Below, one piece after another: positions 1-7,713 of a stretch of DNA of 64,000 nt; position 1 is the stretch's first letter; every line of letters starts with the position of its first letter. The notes beneath the pieces were generated by a model. That model was not told the DNA's origin, searched no databases, and saw only the letters and a list, made by a program, of their open reading frames with translations. Both the position numbers and the translations under genes were made by a program. Source of the DNA: CBIHON01 sp966211965 (GTDB lineage: Bacteria > Pseudomonadota > Gammaproteobacteria > Burkholderiales > Burkholderiaceae_D); NCBI GenBank assembly GCA_966211965.1, contig CBIHON010000021.1, positions 1-64,000 of the forward strand, in the 5' to 3' direction.

Positions 1-57
1 TCAAGGCCGTTCATGAGCACAGTCTATGTCAAGTTATTTTTGCGGACCTGCTTAGCG

Positions 58-175
58 GGCTGTTGAAAAACTACTGCGCGGACCGATCTCGAGGCCTGGG
101 GTGCTCGGCGTACCACTCGTACGCGTGCGCTCCTCGACTTCGATCCCGGCCCGCTCGCTACGTTTTCCAACAGCC
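58..175 (-). repeat. Dispersed structured repeat, copy 1 (downstream of LOG gene)
   Basis: The outer arms at 58-71 and 162-175 are inverted repeats of 14 bp with one mismatch. Read on the minus strand, the element starts just after the LOG stop codon. Inside is a core with GAGGAGCGCACGCGTAC, then GTACGCCGAGCACC and AGGCCTCGAGAT. The inner GCGTAC and GTACGC form a 6-bp stem with a 5-nt loop. Related copies lie at 6563-6669, 41497-41617 and 61006-61126. The arms differ between copies while the core is kept. It is probably an RNA-level element such as an sRNA or 3' UTR structure; the function is not known from sequence. Confidence 0.75.
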
Positions 176-177
176 TG

Positions 178-774
178 CTAGGACAACAGGGTCTTGGCCG
201 CCGTACGGTTCAAAAATTTATGTTGATACTGCGGCTGAAAGGTCTTGAAGCGTTGCAGCAAGGCCGGCACATCCGCCTCATGCATCATCAACGCCGCATG
301 CTCCGTCCGTAAAAAGCCTTGCGTCACCAAGTGTTGCATGAACCTGATCAAGTCGTCGTAAAAGCCTTGCACGTTCAGCAGTCCGATCGGCTTGTTGTGA
401 AAACCAAGCTGCGACCAGGTGAGCACTTCAAATAACTCTTCCAGCGTGCCAATACCGCCTGGCATTGCAATAAAACCCTCGGACAGTTCGGCCATCATCG
501 CTTTGCGCTCGTGCATGTCTTTCACCACATGCAAGCGGGTCAGAGTGCGATGGCCGACTTCTTTCTCCATCAAGGCGCTCGGAATCACGCCGGTGGCTTC
601 GCCGCCAAGACGCATGACTTCGTCGGCGATCACGCCCATCAAACCGACATTGCCGCCGCCGTAGACCAGCGCGATATTGTCATCTACCATCGCCTTGGCT
701 AGGGCGCGTGCGGCGTCGGCATAGTCCGGACTGGCCCCGAACGAAGAACCGCAATAGACACAGATTGATTTCAT
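178..774 (-). CDS. LOG-family protein (nucleotide 5'-monophosphate phosphoribohydrolase)
   Basis: 198 aa, the usual length for bacterial LOG proteins of the TIGR00730 type. The diagnostic PGGIGTLEE signature (PGGxGTxxE) lies at residues 105-113, and the YGGG nucleotide-binding turn is at 38-41. A conserved Arg-Lys pair (MHERK, 87-91) completes the active site. Characterised relatives cleave the N-glycosidic bond of cytokinin riboside monophosphate or AMP and release ribose 5-phosphate. The physiological substrate in bacteria is usually unclear and is not claimed here. The gene is the last of a minus-strand operon TetR-TPR-LOG, only 6 bp after the TPR stop. A structured repeat begins immediately after its TAG stop. 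Confidence 0.9.
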   Translation of the reverse strand: MKSICVYCGSSFGASPDYADAARALAKAMVDDNIALVYGGGNVGLMGVIADEVMRLGGEATGVIPSALMEKEVGHRTLTRLHVVKDMHERKAMMAELSEGFIAMPGGIGTLEELFEVLTWSQLGFHNKPIGLLNVQGFYDDLIRFMQHLVTQGFLRTEHAALMMHEADVPALLQRFKTFQPQYQHKFLNRTAAKTLLS

Positions 775-780
775 GATTCA

Positions 781-1554
781 TCAGTCCGCAAGTTCTTCTT
801 TCGCCATCTCGACATCTAGCCGCTCCATTGCATCCATCGGCTCGAACGCGGCGGCTTCTTCATATAGCGCGACGGCGTCATTCATTTTCTTTTTCCCCTC
901 CAGCATCACTAGCCCGTTCGCATATTCGACGCGTGCGATGGCCGAGTTTGGATTGAGTTCCAACGCCTTCTTGAAGCACTTGATGCCCTCGTCCTTTTTT
1001 GCGCCATAGGTGAGGCCGCCGAGCATGGCGCCGACTTTGTCAATGATTTCGGCGTGATAGGTGCCCAGACCAATGTGCGCATCGGCGTGTTTCGGTGCCA
1101 GCTTGATGCTCATGTCGAGGCTGGCCTTGACCTTGTTGCCGATGCCTTCGGCCAACGCTTTGACGATCGAAACACCTTGTGCGTAGCGCCCCAATGCATA
1201 CGCATGCCAATAGTAGCCGGCAGCTTCCTTGGGTTGTGCTGCTTGCTGTTCTTCGCAACGGGCAGCAACCTCTTGAAACAGCTTGAGCTTTTTTGCTTCG
1301 TTTTTTTCCAGATAGTTGGCGTAGATACTGGTGGCTTTGTTCGCCACTGAATAACCGGCCAAGTCTTGTGCCAATCCCAACTTGGCAGCCTTTTCAAAAT
1401 CGCCTGCGTGGAAGGCGATCCATGCCTCGACCAGTGCAGGGTCTTTCGGGAACGGCTCGGCATCACCCCCATGCAAACGCGGCCAAGCTTTTTTCAAGCT
1501 GGTGGCGGTATAAACGTACGCGTCGTCCGAATACGTGAATTTGGTCCATGCCAT
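781..1554 (-). CDS. TPR-repeat protein of unknown role
   Basis: 257 aa, soluble, with no signal peptide. The C-terminal half carries TPR-like helical repeats, for example around residues 155-170 (HADAHIGLGTYHAE) and 187-215 (AIARVEYANGL). The N-terminal half is also helical. TPR proteins are scaffolds for protein-protein contacts, so no enzymatic role is implied. It lies 10 bp downstream of the TetR-family gene and 6 bp upstream of the LOG gene on the same strand, so the three are probably one transcript. I recognise the fold but not a named family. Confidence 0.8.
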   Translation of the reverse strand: MAWTKFTYSDDAYVYTATSLKKAWPRLHGGDAEPFPKDPALVEAWIAFHAGDFEKAAKLGLAQDLAGYSVANKATSIYANYLEKNEAKKLKLFQEVAARCEEQQAAQPKEAAGYYWHAYALGRYAQGVSIVKALAEGIGNKVKASLDMSIKLAPKHADAHIGLGTYHAEIIDKVGAMLGGLTYGAKKDEGIKCFKKALELNPNSAIARVEYANGLVMLEGKKKMNDAVALYEEAAAFEPMDAMERLDVEMAKEELAD

Positions 1555-1564
1555 GGTGTGCTCC

Positions 1565-2230
1565 TTATTTGATTTTCTTTAGATATTCTTCAGCCAATTT
1601 TTCGAACAACAAGCGCGTGGAGCCGCGCAAATAGGGGCCGATCAGCGACAGCACTTGATAACAGCCGCGTGCCAGCGCATCGGCCATTGCTTGCTGCTCG
1701 GAGTATTTGCGCGGATTGCGCACATACTCATATGACAGCCAGTAGGTGGCGACAACCACCATGTTGGTGGACAAGGCGCTGACCTCGAGGTCGCTGGCTT
1801 CAAGCGCCTGGTCGCTGCGCAAGCCTTCGCATAACTTTTGCGCGACTTTGATCTTGTGCGCGAGGATTTGCTTGAAGTGCAATTCCAGCTTGCGATTGCG
1901 CGACAGCAGGTCATTCAAGTCGCGATAGAAGAAGCGATAGCGCCACACCAGTTCGAACATCAGGTGGAGGTATAGCCAGACATCCTCGATATTCGGCCTG
2001 CGATCGGCAGGCACCGTCAGCAGACGTTCGATCTCGCCTTCGAATTGTGCAAAGATTGAATTGACGATGTCGTCCTTGTTGCGGAAGTGGTAGTACAGGT
2101 TGCCGGGTGAGATGTTCATCTCTTCGGCGATCACCGTGGTGGTGATATTCGGTTCGCCGAATTCATTGAACAGGCGCAGGGACAACTCAAGTATGCGTTC
2201 GCGCGTACGGCGTGGGGCTTTGTGTTGCAT
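1565..2230 (-). CDS. TetR-family transcriptional regulator
   Basis: 221 aa. An N-terminal TetR helix-turn-helix spans about residues 10-58, with the typical IAEEMNISPGNLYYHF recognition segment. The C-terminal domain is all-helical and ligand-binding, and has the DUF-like layout often annotated as TetR_C in Proteobacteria. It should act as a repressor whose ligand is unknown. It heads the operon with the TPR and LOG genes, and autoregulation is the usual arrangement. The patatin gene upstream on the same strand ends 118 bp away, which leaves room for an own promoter. Lipid genes nearby suggest a fatty acid or acyl-CoA ligand; that is inference from context only. Confidence 0.88.
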   Translation of the reverse strand: MQHKAPRRTRERILELSLRLFNEFGEPNITTTVIAEEMNISPGNLYYHFRNKDDIVNSIFAQFEGEIERLLTVPADRRPNIEDVWLYLHLMFELVWRYRFFYRDLNDLLSRNRKLELHFKQILAHKIKVAQKLCEGLRSDQALEASDLEVSALSTNMVVVATYWLSYEYVRNPRKYSEQQAMADALARGCYQVLSLIGPYLRGSTRLLFEKLAEEYLKKIK

Positions 2231-2348
2231 GGATTGGTCTCTCGTCCCATTTTCGTTTTTCTATTACACCAGCATAACACCGATAATTCAATCCACGGAT
2301 GTGCGCCAGAGGCTTCTGGGTTGTCATGTTTTGCCGACCGGCCGCGAT

Positions 2349-3599
2349 CTATCCGGCCGCGACTTTCAAGTAGCGTTCCAGCCCGTCCAGCGCGTCGTTC
2401 AAATCGGCCGCGGCGAAGCGGTCTTTTTTCCCGGAAGGAGGATTTTTTACGAGGGTCAGGCTGGTGTCGCGCAATACCGAAAGTTTCAAGCGCAAGCCAT
2501 GGCGCTCCAGCTTTTTTCCGATTTCCTCGCGCTGTTTCCACAGCATCTCGCGAGTGTGTTGATAGGCGCTTTCACACATGCGGCGGCGATTGTTGGTGCT
2601 GAACAGATTGGTGAAGAACATCTCGGCGTCTTCCTGGCTCGGCTCGAACAGCAGGATATCCGAGTCGGGATAGGTAGTCGGATAGTTGGCCATGCCGATT
2701 TCGACGCGCGAATGGATAATGGCGCGCAAGGTTTGGGACAGCACTACCAGCAGTCCGCCTTCGGCCAGTTTCCCGGGGGCATACATGACTTTTGCGTTGT
2801 ACGGCACGATCGGGTTCAGGCAAAACAGGACATCCACGCCTTGTTCGAGTGCGATCGATGCATGCAGCGTTTTGCGCAGCACGCCATCGACGAAATTGCG
2901 GCCCTTGATCTCGACCGGCATGAAAAGTCCTGGCACCGCTGCGCTGGCCTGTGCTGCCTTGGAGATGGGGACATCATCGAAACCGGGCTGGCCGAATTTG
3001 ACGGATTCGCCGGAGTCGAGATCGGTCGCGACCAGGATCAACCGGCCTTTCAATTCGCGAAAATCATTGCTGCGATGCGGCCCAGAGAAGGCATCGGCCA
3101 AGAATTCATGGATGCCCAAGCCCGACAAGATGCCGGTCGGCAGAGCTTCCTTCATGCGCTCGAAGGAACTGGCGATACTGCTCTTGCCGCCGCGGCGCAG
3201 ATAATGGAATAGGGAACTGGCGACCAGGATTGGAATGGCGGCGGCGCGCTTGCGTATTTCCTTCCATGCCGGTTTGAGCAACAGCTCGGGACGGAATGCG
3301 TCGGCCGTACCGCCGGCGACGTCGCTCTCGACGAACAGGCGGCACATCTCGTGCGGAGTAATGCCGTTGGCCAGCCCGGAAGCAATGATGCCGCCGGCGC
3401 TGATGCCGACAAACACATCCGCGTCGTTCAGGTCCAGGCCATCGATTGCTTCCTCGATCGCGGCCAGGGCGCCGATCTCATACACCGCACCCAATGGACC
3501 GCCGCCAGCCAATGCGAGGCCGATGCGCGGCTTGCATGCCGTGGAGCGGACCAGCGAGAGTTTGCCTGCTGCTTTTTTTGAGGTCTGCTTGGCTGTCAT
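2349..3599 (-). CDS. Patatin-like phospholipase
   Basis: 416 aa from the ATG at 3599. The frame stays open upstream to 3665, but that stretch only translates a hairpin and a CAAGCC tandem repeat, so the later start is preferred. The catalytic parts of the patatin family are visible: oxyanion loop GGGPLG (residues 32-37), nucleophile elbow GISAGG with Ser67, and the Asp-Gly dyad at 238-239 in NFVDGV. Patatins hydrolyse acyl chains from phospholipids or neutral lipids. There is no clear signal peptide, so it is probably cytoplasmic or membrane-associated. Its neighbours are a PHA phasin and an acyl-CoA reductase, so granule or membrane lipid turnover is plausible but not shown. Confidence 0.9.
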   Translation of the reverse strand: MTAKQTSKKAAGKLSLVRSTACKPRIGLALAGGGPLGAVYEIGALAAIEEAIDGLDLNDADVFVGISAGGIIASGLANGITPHEMCRLFVESDVAGGTADAFRPELLLKPAWKEIRKRAAAIPILVASSLFHYLRRGGKSSIASSFERMKEALPTGILSGLGIHEFLADAFSGPHRSNDFRELKGRLILVATDLDSGESVKFGQPGFDDVPISKAAQASAAVPGLFMPVEIKGRNFVDGVLRKTLHASIALEQGVDVLFCLNPIVPYNAKVMYAPGKLAEGGLLVVLSQTLRAIIHSRVEIGMANYPTTYPDSDILLFEPSQEDAEMFFTNLFSTNNRRRMCESAYQHTREMLWKQREEIGKKLERHGLRLKLSVLRDTSLTLVKNPPSGKKDRFAAADLNDALDGLERYLKVAAG

Positions 3600-3620
3600 G
3601 AATGCATTTATGTGAGCAGA

Positions 3621-3651
3621 TATAAAAAGGGCTTGTGCATTGCACAAGCCC
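3621..3651 (-). terminator. Intrinsic terminator of the phasin gene
   Basis: On the minus strand an 11-bp perfect stem (GGGCTTGTGCA pairing with TGCACAAGCCC, 3629-3651) is followed by TTTTTATA (3621-3628). It lies 78 bp downstream of the phasin stop and ends transcription before the patatin gene. Confidence 0.8.
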
Positions 3652-3668
3652 AAGCCCAAGCCCAAGCC
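3645..3668. repeat. Hexanucleotide tandem repeat CAAGCC x4
   Basis: Four perfect copies of CAAGCC run directly out of the stem of the phasin terminator. The repeat creates a spurious Gly-Leu run in an upstream extension of the patatin frame. It may be slippage-generated from the terminator arm. Confidence 0.85.
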
Positions 3669-3728
3669 TACTCAGAGAAGGGAGGTTCTGAAGGCATAAG
3701 ACGCTTGTTGCATGCTGCGCGATTCAAA

Positions 3729-4355
3729 TTACTGGACGTTGTCGGCCGGTGCTGCTGCAGTTGCGGGAGCCGCGGTCTTTTTGGCAGTGGCTTTTGGTGC
3801 CGCTGTTTTAGCCTGTGCTGTTTTCGGTTCAGGCTTTTTTACCGCAGCTTTAGGAGAAGCCTTAGCGGCTGTTTTTTTGGTTGTGGTCGGCTTGGCTGCT
3901 GCTTTTTTGGGTGCGCTCTTAGGCGCGCTCTTGGGGGCAGGCATTTTTTTCCCCGATAGCGCAGCAACTGCCTTGCTCAATTCCTCAACGCGCTTGGTCA
4001 ATATCTGGATATCCTTCTGGGTCGGCACCCCCAAGCTGGCCAGCGAGCGCGAGACGCGGTCTTCGAACACCTGTTCCAGCTTGTCCCATGAACCGGATGC
4101 CTGCTTGCCGACGTTGCCTGCCATTTTGCTGACGGTGCCGGTGACGCCCGAGACTTTGTCTTCCGCCAGTTTCTGCGTGCGCTTTTGCAGATCGGTGCCT
4201 TCCTTGACCAACTTGGCAAACACTTTTCCTCCTTCTTCCTGCGCCTTGGCGAAAGCGCCCAAACCTGCCTGCCAGATCTGCTGGGCGGAGTTGCGCACGG
4301 CGTCGGCCAATTGCTTGTCGTCCGATTTGGAGAGGGCTTTTAATTTCTTAACCAT
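3729..4355 (-). CDS. Polyhydroxyalkanoate granule-associated phasin with histone-like tail
   Basis: 208 aa. Residues 1-135 form a helical phasin domain (phaF/phaI type, Pfam Phasin), including a short coiled-coil-like segment near 115-134 (IQILTKRVEELSKAVAAL). Residues 136-208 are a low-complexity Lys/Ala/Pro tail resembling histone H1 or PhaF, which in Pseudomonas binds DNA and links granules to the nucleoid. The protein should coat PHA granules and control their size and segregation. It is monocistronic on the minus strand with its own terminator, and is divergent from the acyl-CoA reductase gene. The granule-domain assignment is firm; DNA binding by the tail is inferred from composition. 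Confidence 0.88.
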   Translation of the reverse strand: MVKKLKALSKSDDKQLADAVRNSAQQIWQAGLGAFAKAQEEGGKVFAKLVKEGTDLQKRTQKLAEDKVSGVTGTVSKMAGNVGKQASGSWDKLEQVFEDRVSRSLASLGVPTQKDIQILTKRVEELSKAVAALSGKKMPAPKSAPKSAPKKAAAKPTTTKKTAAKASPKAAVKKPEPKTAQAKTAAPKATAKKTAAPATAAAPADNVQ

Positions 4356-4576
4356 GTGATATCTCCGCTAATGAGTGAATTCGAAATGTCGAATAAATCG
4401 GCATGCTTTTTCATGGAGGGAGTGTAGGCAGCAAAACTAGAGCCGGGATTCTAAAGCGATAGAGCCACGGTTCTAAATGACCTCGATAGAATGTGGTTCT
4501 GGGTGCAGGCGCTTGCTAACCGTAGGCTGCCTTGCAATCATTCAGAAATCATGGTTCAACATGAAAGGGAGGCACC

Positions 4577-6565
4577 ATGCAGTATTTTGTTACGGGAGCG
4601 ACCGGCTTCATCGGCAAACGTCTGGTCAAGAATCTGCTTGCCCGCAAGGGGGCCGTGGTGTATTTCCTGATGCGCGAAGAAAGCCGAGGCAAGGTTCCCG
4701 GACTGTTGGACTATTGGGGCACGACCAAGGCACGCGCCATCCCACTCTTTGGCGATCTGCGCGCAACCAAGCTCGGGGTATCGAAAGACGACAGCAAGGC
4801 ACTCTTCAAGACCATCGATCACTTCTTCCATCTCGCCGCGATTTACGACTTGAGAGTCGATGCCGAAGAGCAGATGGCGGTCAATGTCGAAGGCACTCGC
4901 AACGCAGTGGCATTCTCCAATGCGATCGGTGCAAGATGTTTTCATCACGTCAGCTCGATTGCTGCCGCCGGCCTGTTCGAGGGCATCTTCCGCGAAGACA
5001 TGTTCGAGGAAGCCGAAAATCTCGATCATCCCTACTTCATGACCAAGCACGAGTCTGAAAAAATCGTGCGCACTGAATGCAAGGGCCCCTTCCGCGTCTA
5101 TCGCCCGGGCTTGGTGGTGGGCGATTCGAAAACCGGCGAGATGGACAAGATCGACGGCCCGTATTATTTCTTCAAGCTGATCCAACGCATCCGCCAATTG
5201 TTGCCGCCATGGATGCCGATGATCGGGATCGAAGGCGGACGCATCAACATCGTGCCGGTCGATTATGTAGTGGATGCGATGGATCACATTGCGCATCAAC
5301 CCAAGCTGGACGGCAAATGTTTTCACTTGACCGATCCGGATGCGAAGCGTGTCGGCGATGTGCTCAATATCTTTGCGCGTGCGGCTCATGCGCCGACCAT
5401 GAGTCTGCGCATCAACGCGGCGTTGTTCGGCTTTATTCCAAAGGCAATCAAGAAAGGCATGATGGCGTTGACGCCGGTTCGGCGCGTCAAGAACGCGGTG
5501 ATGAAAGATCTCGGCTTGCCTGAAGATATGATGCAGTTCATTAATTACCCCACTCGTTTCGACAATCGTGATACGGCGGCGGCACTCAAGGGCAGCGGCA
5601 TTTCCTGCCCGGATCTGGATGACTATGCCACCAGGATCTGGGACTATTGGGAACGCAACCTGGACCCGGATCTGTTCATCGACCACACCTTGCGCGGCCA
5701 AGTCGCGGGCAAGGTGGTGCTGGTCACAGGCGGGTCGTCCGGCATCGGTTTGGCGACTGCGCACAAACTGGCGGAGGCCGGTGCGATTACGATTATCTGC
5801 GGCCGTGACGAAGACAAGCTGGCGGAGGCGAAAAAGGAAATCAAGGCACGCGGTTTCGACGTCGTCACCTATGCGGCCGACGTGGCGGACATGGCCGATT
5901 GCGACCGCTTCGTGCAGCTCGTGCTCGCCAATCACGGAGCGGTGGATATCCTGATCAACAACGCCGGCCGCTCGATTCGCCGCAGCATCGAGGCGAGCTA
6001 TGACCGCTTCCATGATTTTGAACGGACCATGCAGTTGAATTATTTTGGCGCGCTGCGTTTGACGATGGGTTTGCTGCCGCAGATGGTTGCGCAGAAGCGC
6101 GGTCAGGTGATCAACATTTCATCGATAGGCGTGTTGACCAATGCGCCGCGGTTCTCTGCCTATGTGGCGTCGAAGGCGGCGCTGGATGCGTGGACCCGTT
6201 GCGCCGCTTCAGAATTCGCCGACATGCAGGTCAAGTTCACGACCATCAATATGCCGCTGGTGCGTACACCAATGATCGCGCCGACCAAGATTTATCAAAA
6301 TGTCCCGACCTTGTCGCCGGATGAGGCCGCTGATTTGGTGGCGCAGGCAATCGTCTACAAGCCGGTCAGGATCGCGACACGCCTCGGTATCATGGGGGTA
6401 GTAGTGCATGCATTGGTGCCGCGCATCGCGCAAATCGTGATGAATACCAGCTTCCGCATGTTTGGCGACTCGGATGCTGCCAAGGGCAAGGATGACAAGA
6501 AGGCGCCGCAGTTGAGTTCCGATCAGGTCGCGCTGCAGCAGTTGCTGCGCGGCGTGCATTTCTAG
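4577..6565 (+). CDS. Two-domain SDR, fatty acyl-CoA reductase type (alcohol-forming)
   Basis: 662 aa. The N-terminal half is an extended SDR with TGATGFIG (6-13) and YFMTK (154-158). The C-terminal half is a classical SDR with TGGSSGIG (385-392), NNAG (462-465), Ser517 and YVASK (530-534). Length, domain order and many stretches (such as FEEAENLDHPY and INMPLVRTPMIAPTKIY) match, from memory, the Marinobacter alcohol-forming fatty acyl-CoA reductase of about 661 aa. That enzyme reduces acyl-CoA through the aldehyde to a fatty alcohol with NADPH. Start: ATG at 4577 preceded by AGGGAGG. A repeat element overlaps its TAG stop. An alternative is a general multidomain SDR without proven acyl-CoA activity. 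Confidence 0.85.
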   Translation: MQYFVTGATGFIGKRLVKNLLARKGAVVYFLMREESRGKVPGLLDYWGTTKARAIPLFGDLRATKLGVSKDDSKALFKTIDHFFHLAAIYDLRVDAEEQMAVNVEGTRNAVAFSNAIGARCFHHVSSIAAAGLFEGIFREDMFEEAENLDHPYFMTKHESEKIVRTECKGPFRVYRPGLVVGDSKTGEMDKIDGPYYFFKLIQRIRQLLPPWMPMIGIEGGRINIVPVDYVVDAMDHIAHQPKLDGKCFHLTDPDAKRVGDVLNIFARAAHAPTMSLRINAALFGFIPKAIKKGMMALTPVRRVKNAVMKDLGLPEDMMQFINYPTRFDNRDTAAALKGSGISCPDLDDYATRIWDYWERNLDPDLFIDHTLRGQVAGKVVLVTGGSSGIGLATAHKLAEAGAITIICGRDEDKLAEAKKEIKARGFDVVTYAADVADMADCDRFVQLVLANHGAVDILINNAGRSIRRSIEASYDRFHDFERTMQLNYFGALRLTMGLLPQMVAQKRGQVINISSIGVLTNAPRFSAYVASKAALDAWTRCAASEFADMQVKFTTINMPLVRTPMIAPTKIYQNVPTLSPDEAADLVAQAIVYKPVRIATRLGIMGVVVHALVPRIAQIVMNTSFRMFGDSDAAKGKDDKKAPQLSSDQVALQQLLRGVHF

Positions 6566-6669
6566 AGCGATTTAACGGTGCGTGCAAGGCAGCTCAGTCG
6601 AGGCGAGAAGCGCAGCCGAGAATTGCAGGCCCGAGATGGTTCCCTTTCACGCATCGGCAAACCGCTTTC
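6563..6669 (+). repeat. Dispersed structured repeat, copy 2 (after acyl-CoA reductase gene)
   Basis: The element begins at the TAG stop of the reductase gene. The outer arms (6566-6588 and 6644-6666) are imperfect inverted repeats sharing AGCG, TTT, TGCGTG and AAGG blocks. The core has GTCGAGGCGAGAAGCGCAGC and then GCAGGCCCGAGATGG, a degenerate and shorter form that lacks the inner GTAC stem of the other copies. It has the same orientation as the upstream gene. Confidence 0.6.
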
Positions 6670-6695
6670 AATAAATTTAGTCGCTTGATGATGGG

Positions 6696-6729
6696 CTTGG
6701 GGTTTCACAATCCCGAGTCTATTTTTTTT
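6696..6729 (+). terminator. Probable intrinsic terminator after the acyl-CoA reductase gene
   Basis: CTTGGG (6696-6701) pairs with CCCGAG (6712-6717, one G-U pair) and is followed by TCTA and a run of eight T. It lies just past repeat copy 2 and abuts the convergent lipase gene. Confidence 0.5.
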
Positions 6730-7696
6730 AAGCCGGCTTTGCTGCCGCTACCCTTGCAGCCTGCTGCGTAGCGAGGCGAATTTCTTCCAATACGCAAGCC
6801 TGGATAGTTGGATTGAGGGCCAGCGCAACATGGCCGATTCCGTGGAATTCGATATTCTTTGCACCAGGCAAGTAAGAGGAGGTTTGCGGAGAAATGATGT
6901 TGTCGTGATGCGAGTAGATCGATACGAACAACGCGCGCAGCTCTGGCGACTCGCTCTTTTCCAGTTCGCGCAGCCACTTGCTTGGCGAGCCGTTCGTCGC
7001 ACTGCCGGTCCATCGCATTTGCCGGCTGTTGATGCCGATGCCGGAATTGGCCAGTCCCGTGCCGTGGTGTGGCGTGCCGAGCGTAATCGCTTTTGCGATG
7101 CGCCCGCTTCCATGTGTGCGCAAGTAGGCGCGCACGGTCAAGCCTCCCATGCTATGTGCAACGATGATAATTTTTTCGCTGCCGGTATCCTTGCACAGAA
7201 CTTCGACCGCGTGGTCGATCGTCGGGCCATACGCATCGATGTCGCCGAACACAGGCTCCAGATTCACCGCGTGGTGGCTGATGCCGGCCTGGCTCAGAAT
7301 CTTGCTCATCGATTTCCAGTAGCCGCTGTTGCAGCCATAGCCATGGATAAACAGGACGGGCAATCCGCCGGACTTCTTGATTGTCTGATTGGCGAAAGAG
7401 CGAAACGGCATGCTCCACGAACTTGACAGGAAGGTTGCGTTGAACTCCTCTGCAAATAGCCGCAGTGCTTGCCGCCAGTTCAGGTGGCATGCGGTCGGGG
7501 TCTCGCTGCGATATCGCCACGCAAGGAAAAAGTTATTCGCGGTAATCAGAATGCGCAACAGGTACACCGATCCAAGACCGATGAGGAAAGCGAGCCATAT
7601 GCTTTCGATATGCCATACCTTGATCGCGAGAATGGACAGTACCGCCGCAGCGCCGAGTTGCAGCAGGATCAGTAGCCGTGTGATGCGGGCAATCAT
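6728..7696 (-). CDS. Membrane-anchored alpha/beta hydrolase, lipase-like
   Basis: 322 aa. Two hydrophobic segments at about residues 6-26 and 33-58 anchor the N-terminus. The catalytic domain follows, with oxyanion HGYGCNSGYW (118-127), nucleophile elbow AHSMGG (Ser182), and probable Asp265 (SHHDN) and His289 (GIGHVAL). The GTPHHGT segment (208-214) is typical of bacterial triacylglycerol lipases and esterases. The likely reaction is hydrolysis of acyl esters at the membrane. It lies 17 bp downstream of the GMC oxidoreductase on the same strand, so the Tat protein, GMC enzyme and lipase probably form one operon. Substrate chain length cannot be read from the sequence. Confidence 0.85.
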   Translation of the reverse strand: MIARITRLLILLQLGAAAVLSILAIKVWHIESIWLAFLIGLGSVYLLRILITANNFFLAWRYRSETPTACHLNWRQALRLFAEEFNATFLSSSWSMPFRSFANQTIKKSGGLPVLFIHGYGCNSGYWKSMSKILSQAGISHHAVNLEPVFGDIDAYGPTIDHAVEVLCKDTGSEKIIIVAHSMGGLTVRAYLRTHGSGRIAKAITLGTPHHGTGLANSGIGINSRQMRWTGSATNGSPSKWLRELEKSESPELRALFVSIYSHHDNIISPQTSSYLPGAKNIEFHGIGHVALALNPTIQACVLEEIRLATQQAARVAAAKPA

Positions 7697-7713
7697 GTAG
7701 CCCTCCGACGTGA

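Noticed and set aside
2349..3665. Longer patatin start at 3665
   Set aside because: The extra 22 residues come from the phasin terminator stem and the CAAGCC tandem repeat.
3645..3668. CRISPR-like repeat
   Set aside because: A tandem hexamer without spacers; no array or cas gene anywhere in the window.
4556..6013. 485-codon open frame antisense to the acyl-CoA reductase
   Set aside because: Shadow; the plus-strand frame carries complete SDR motifs.
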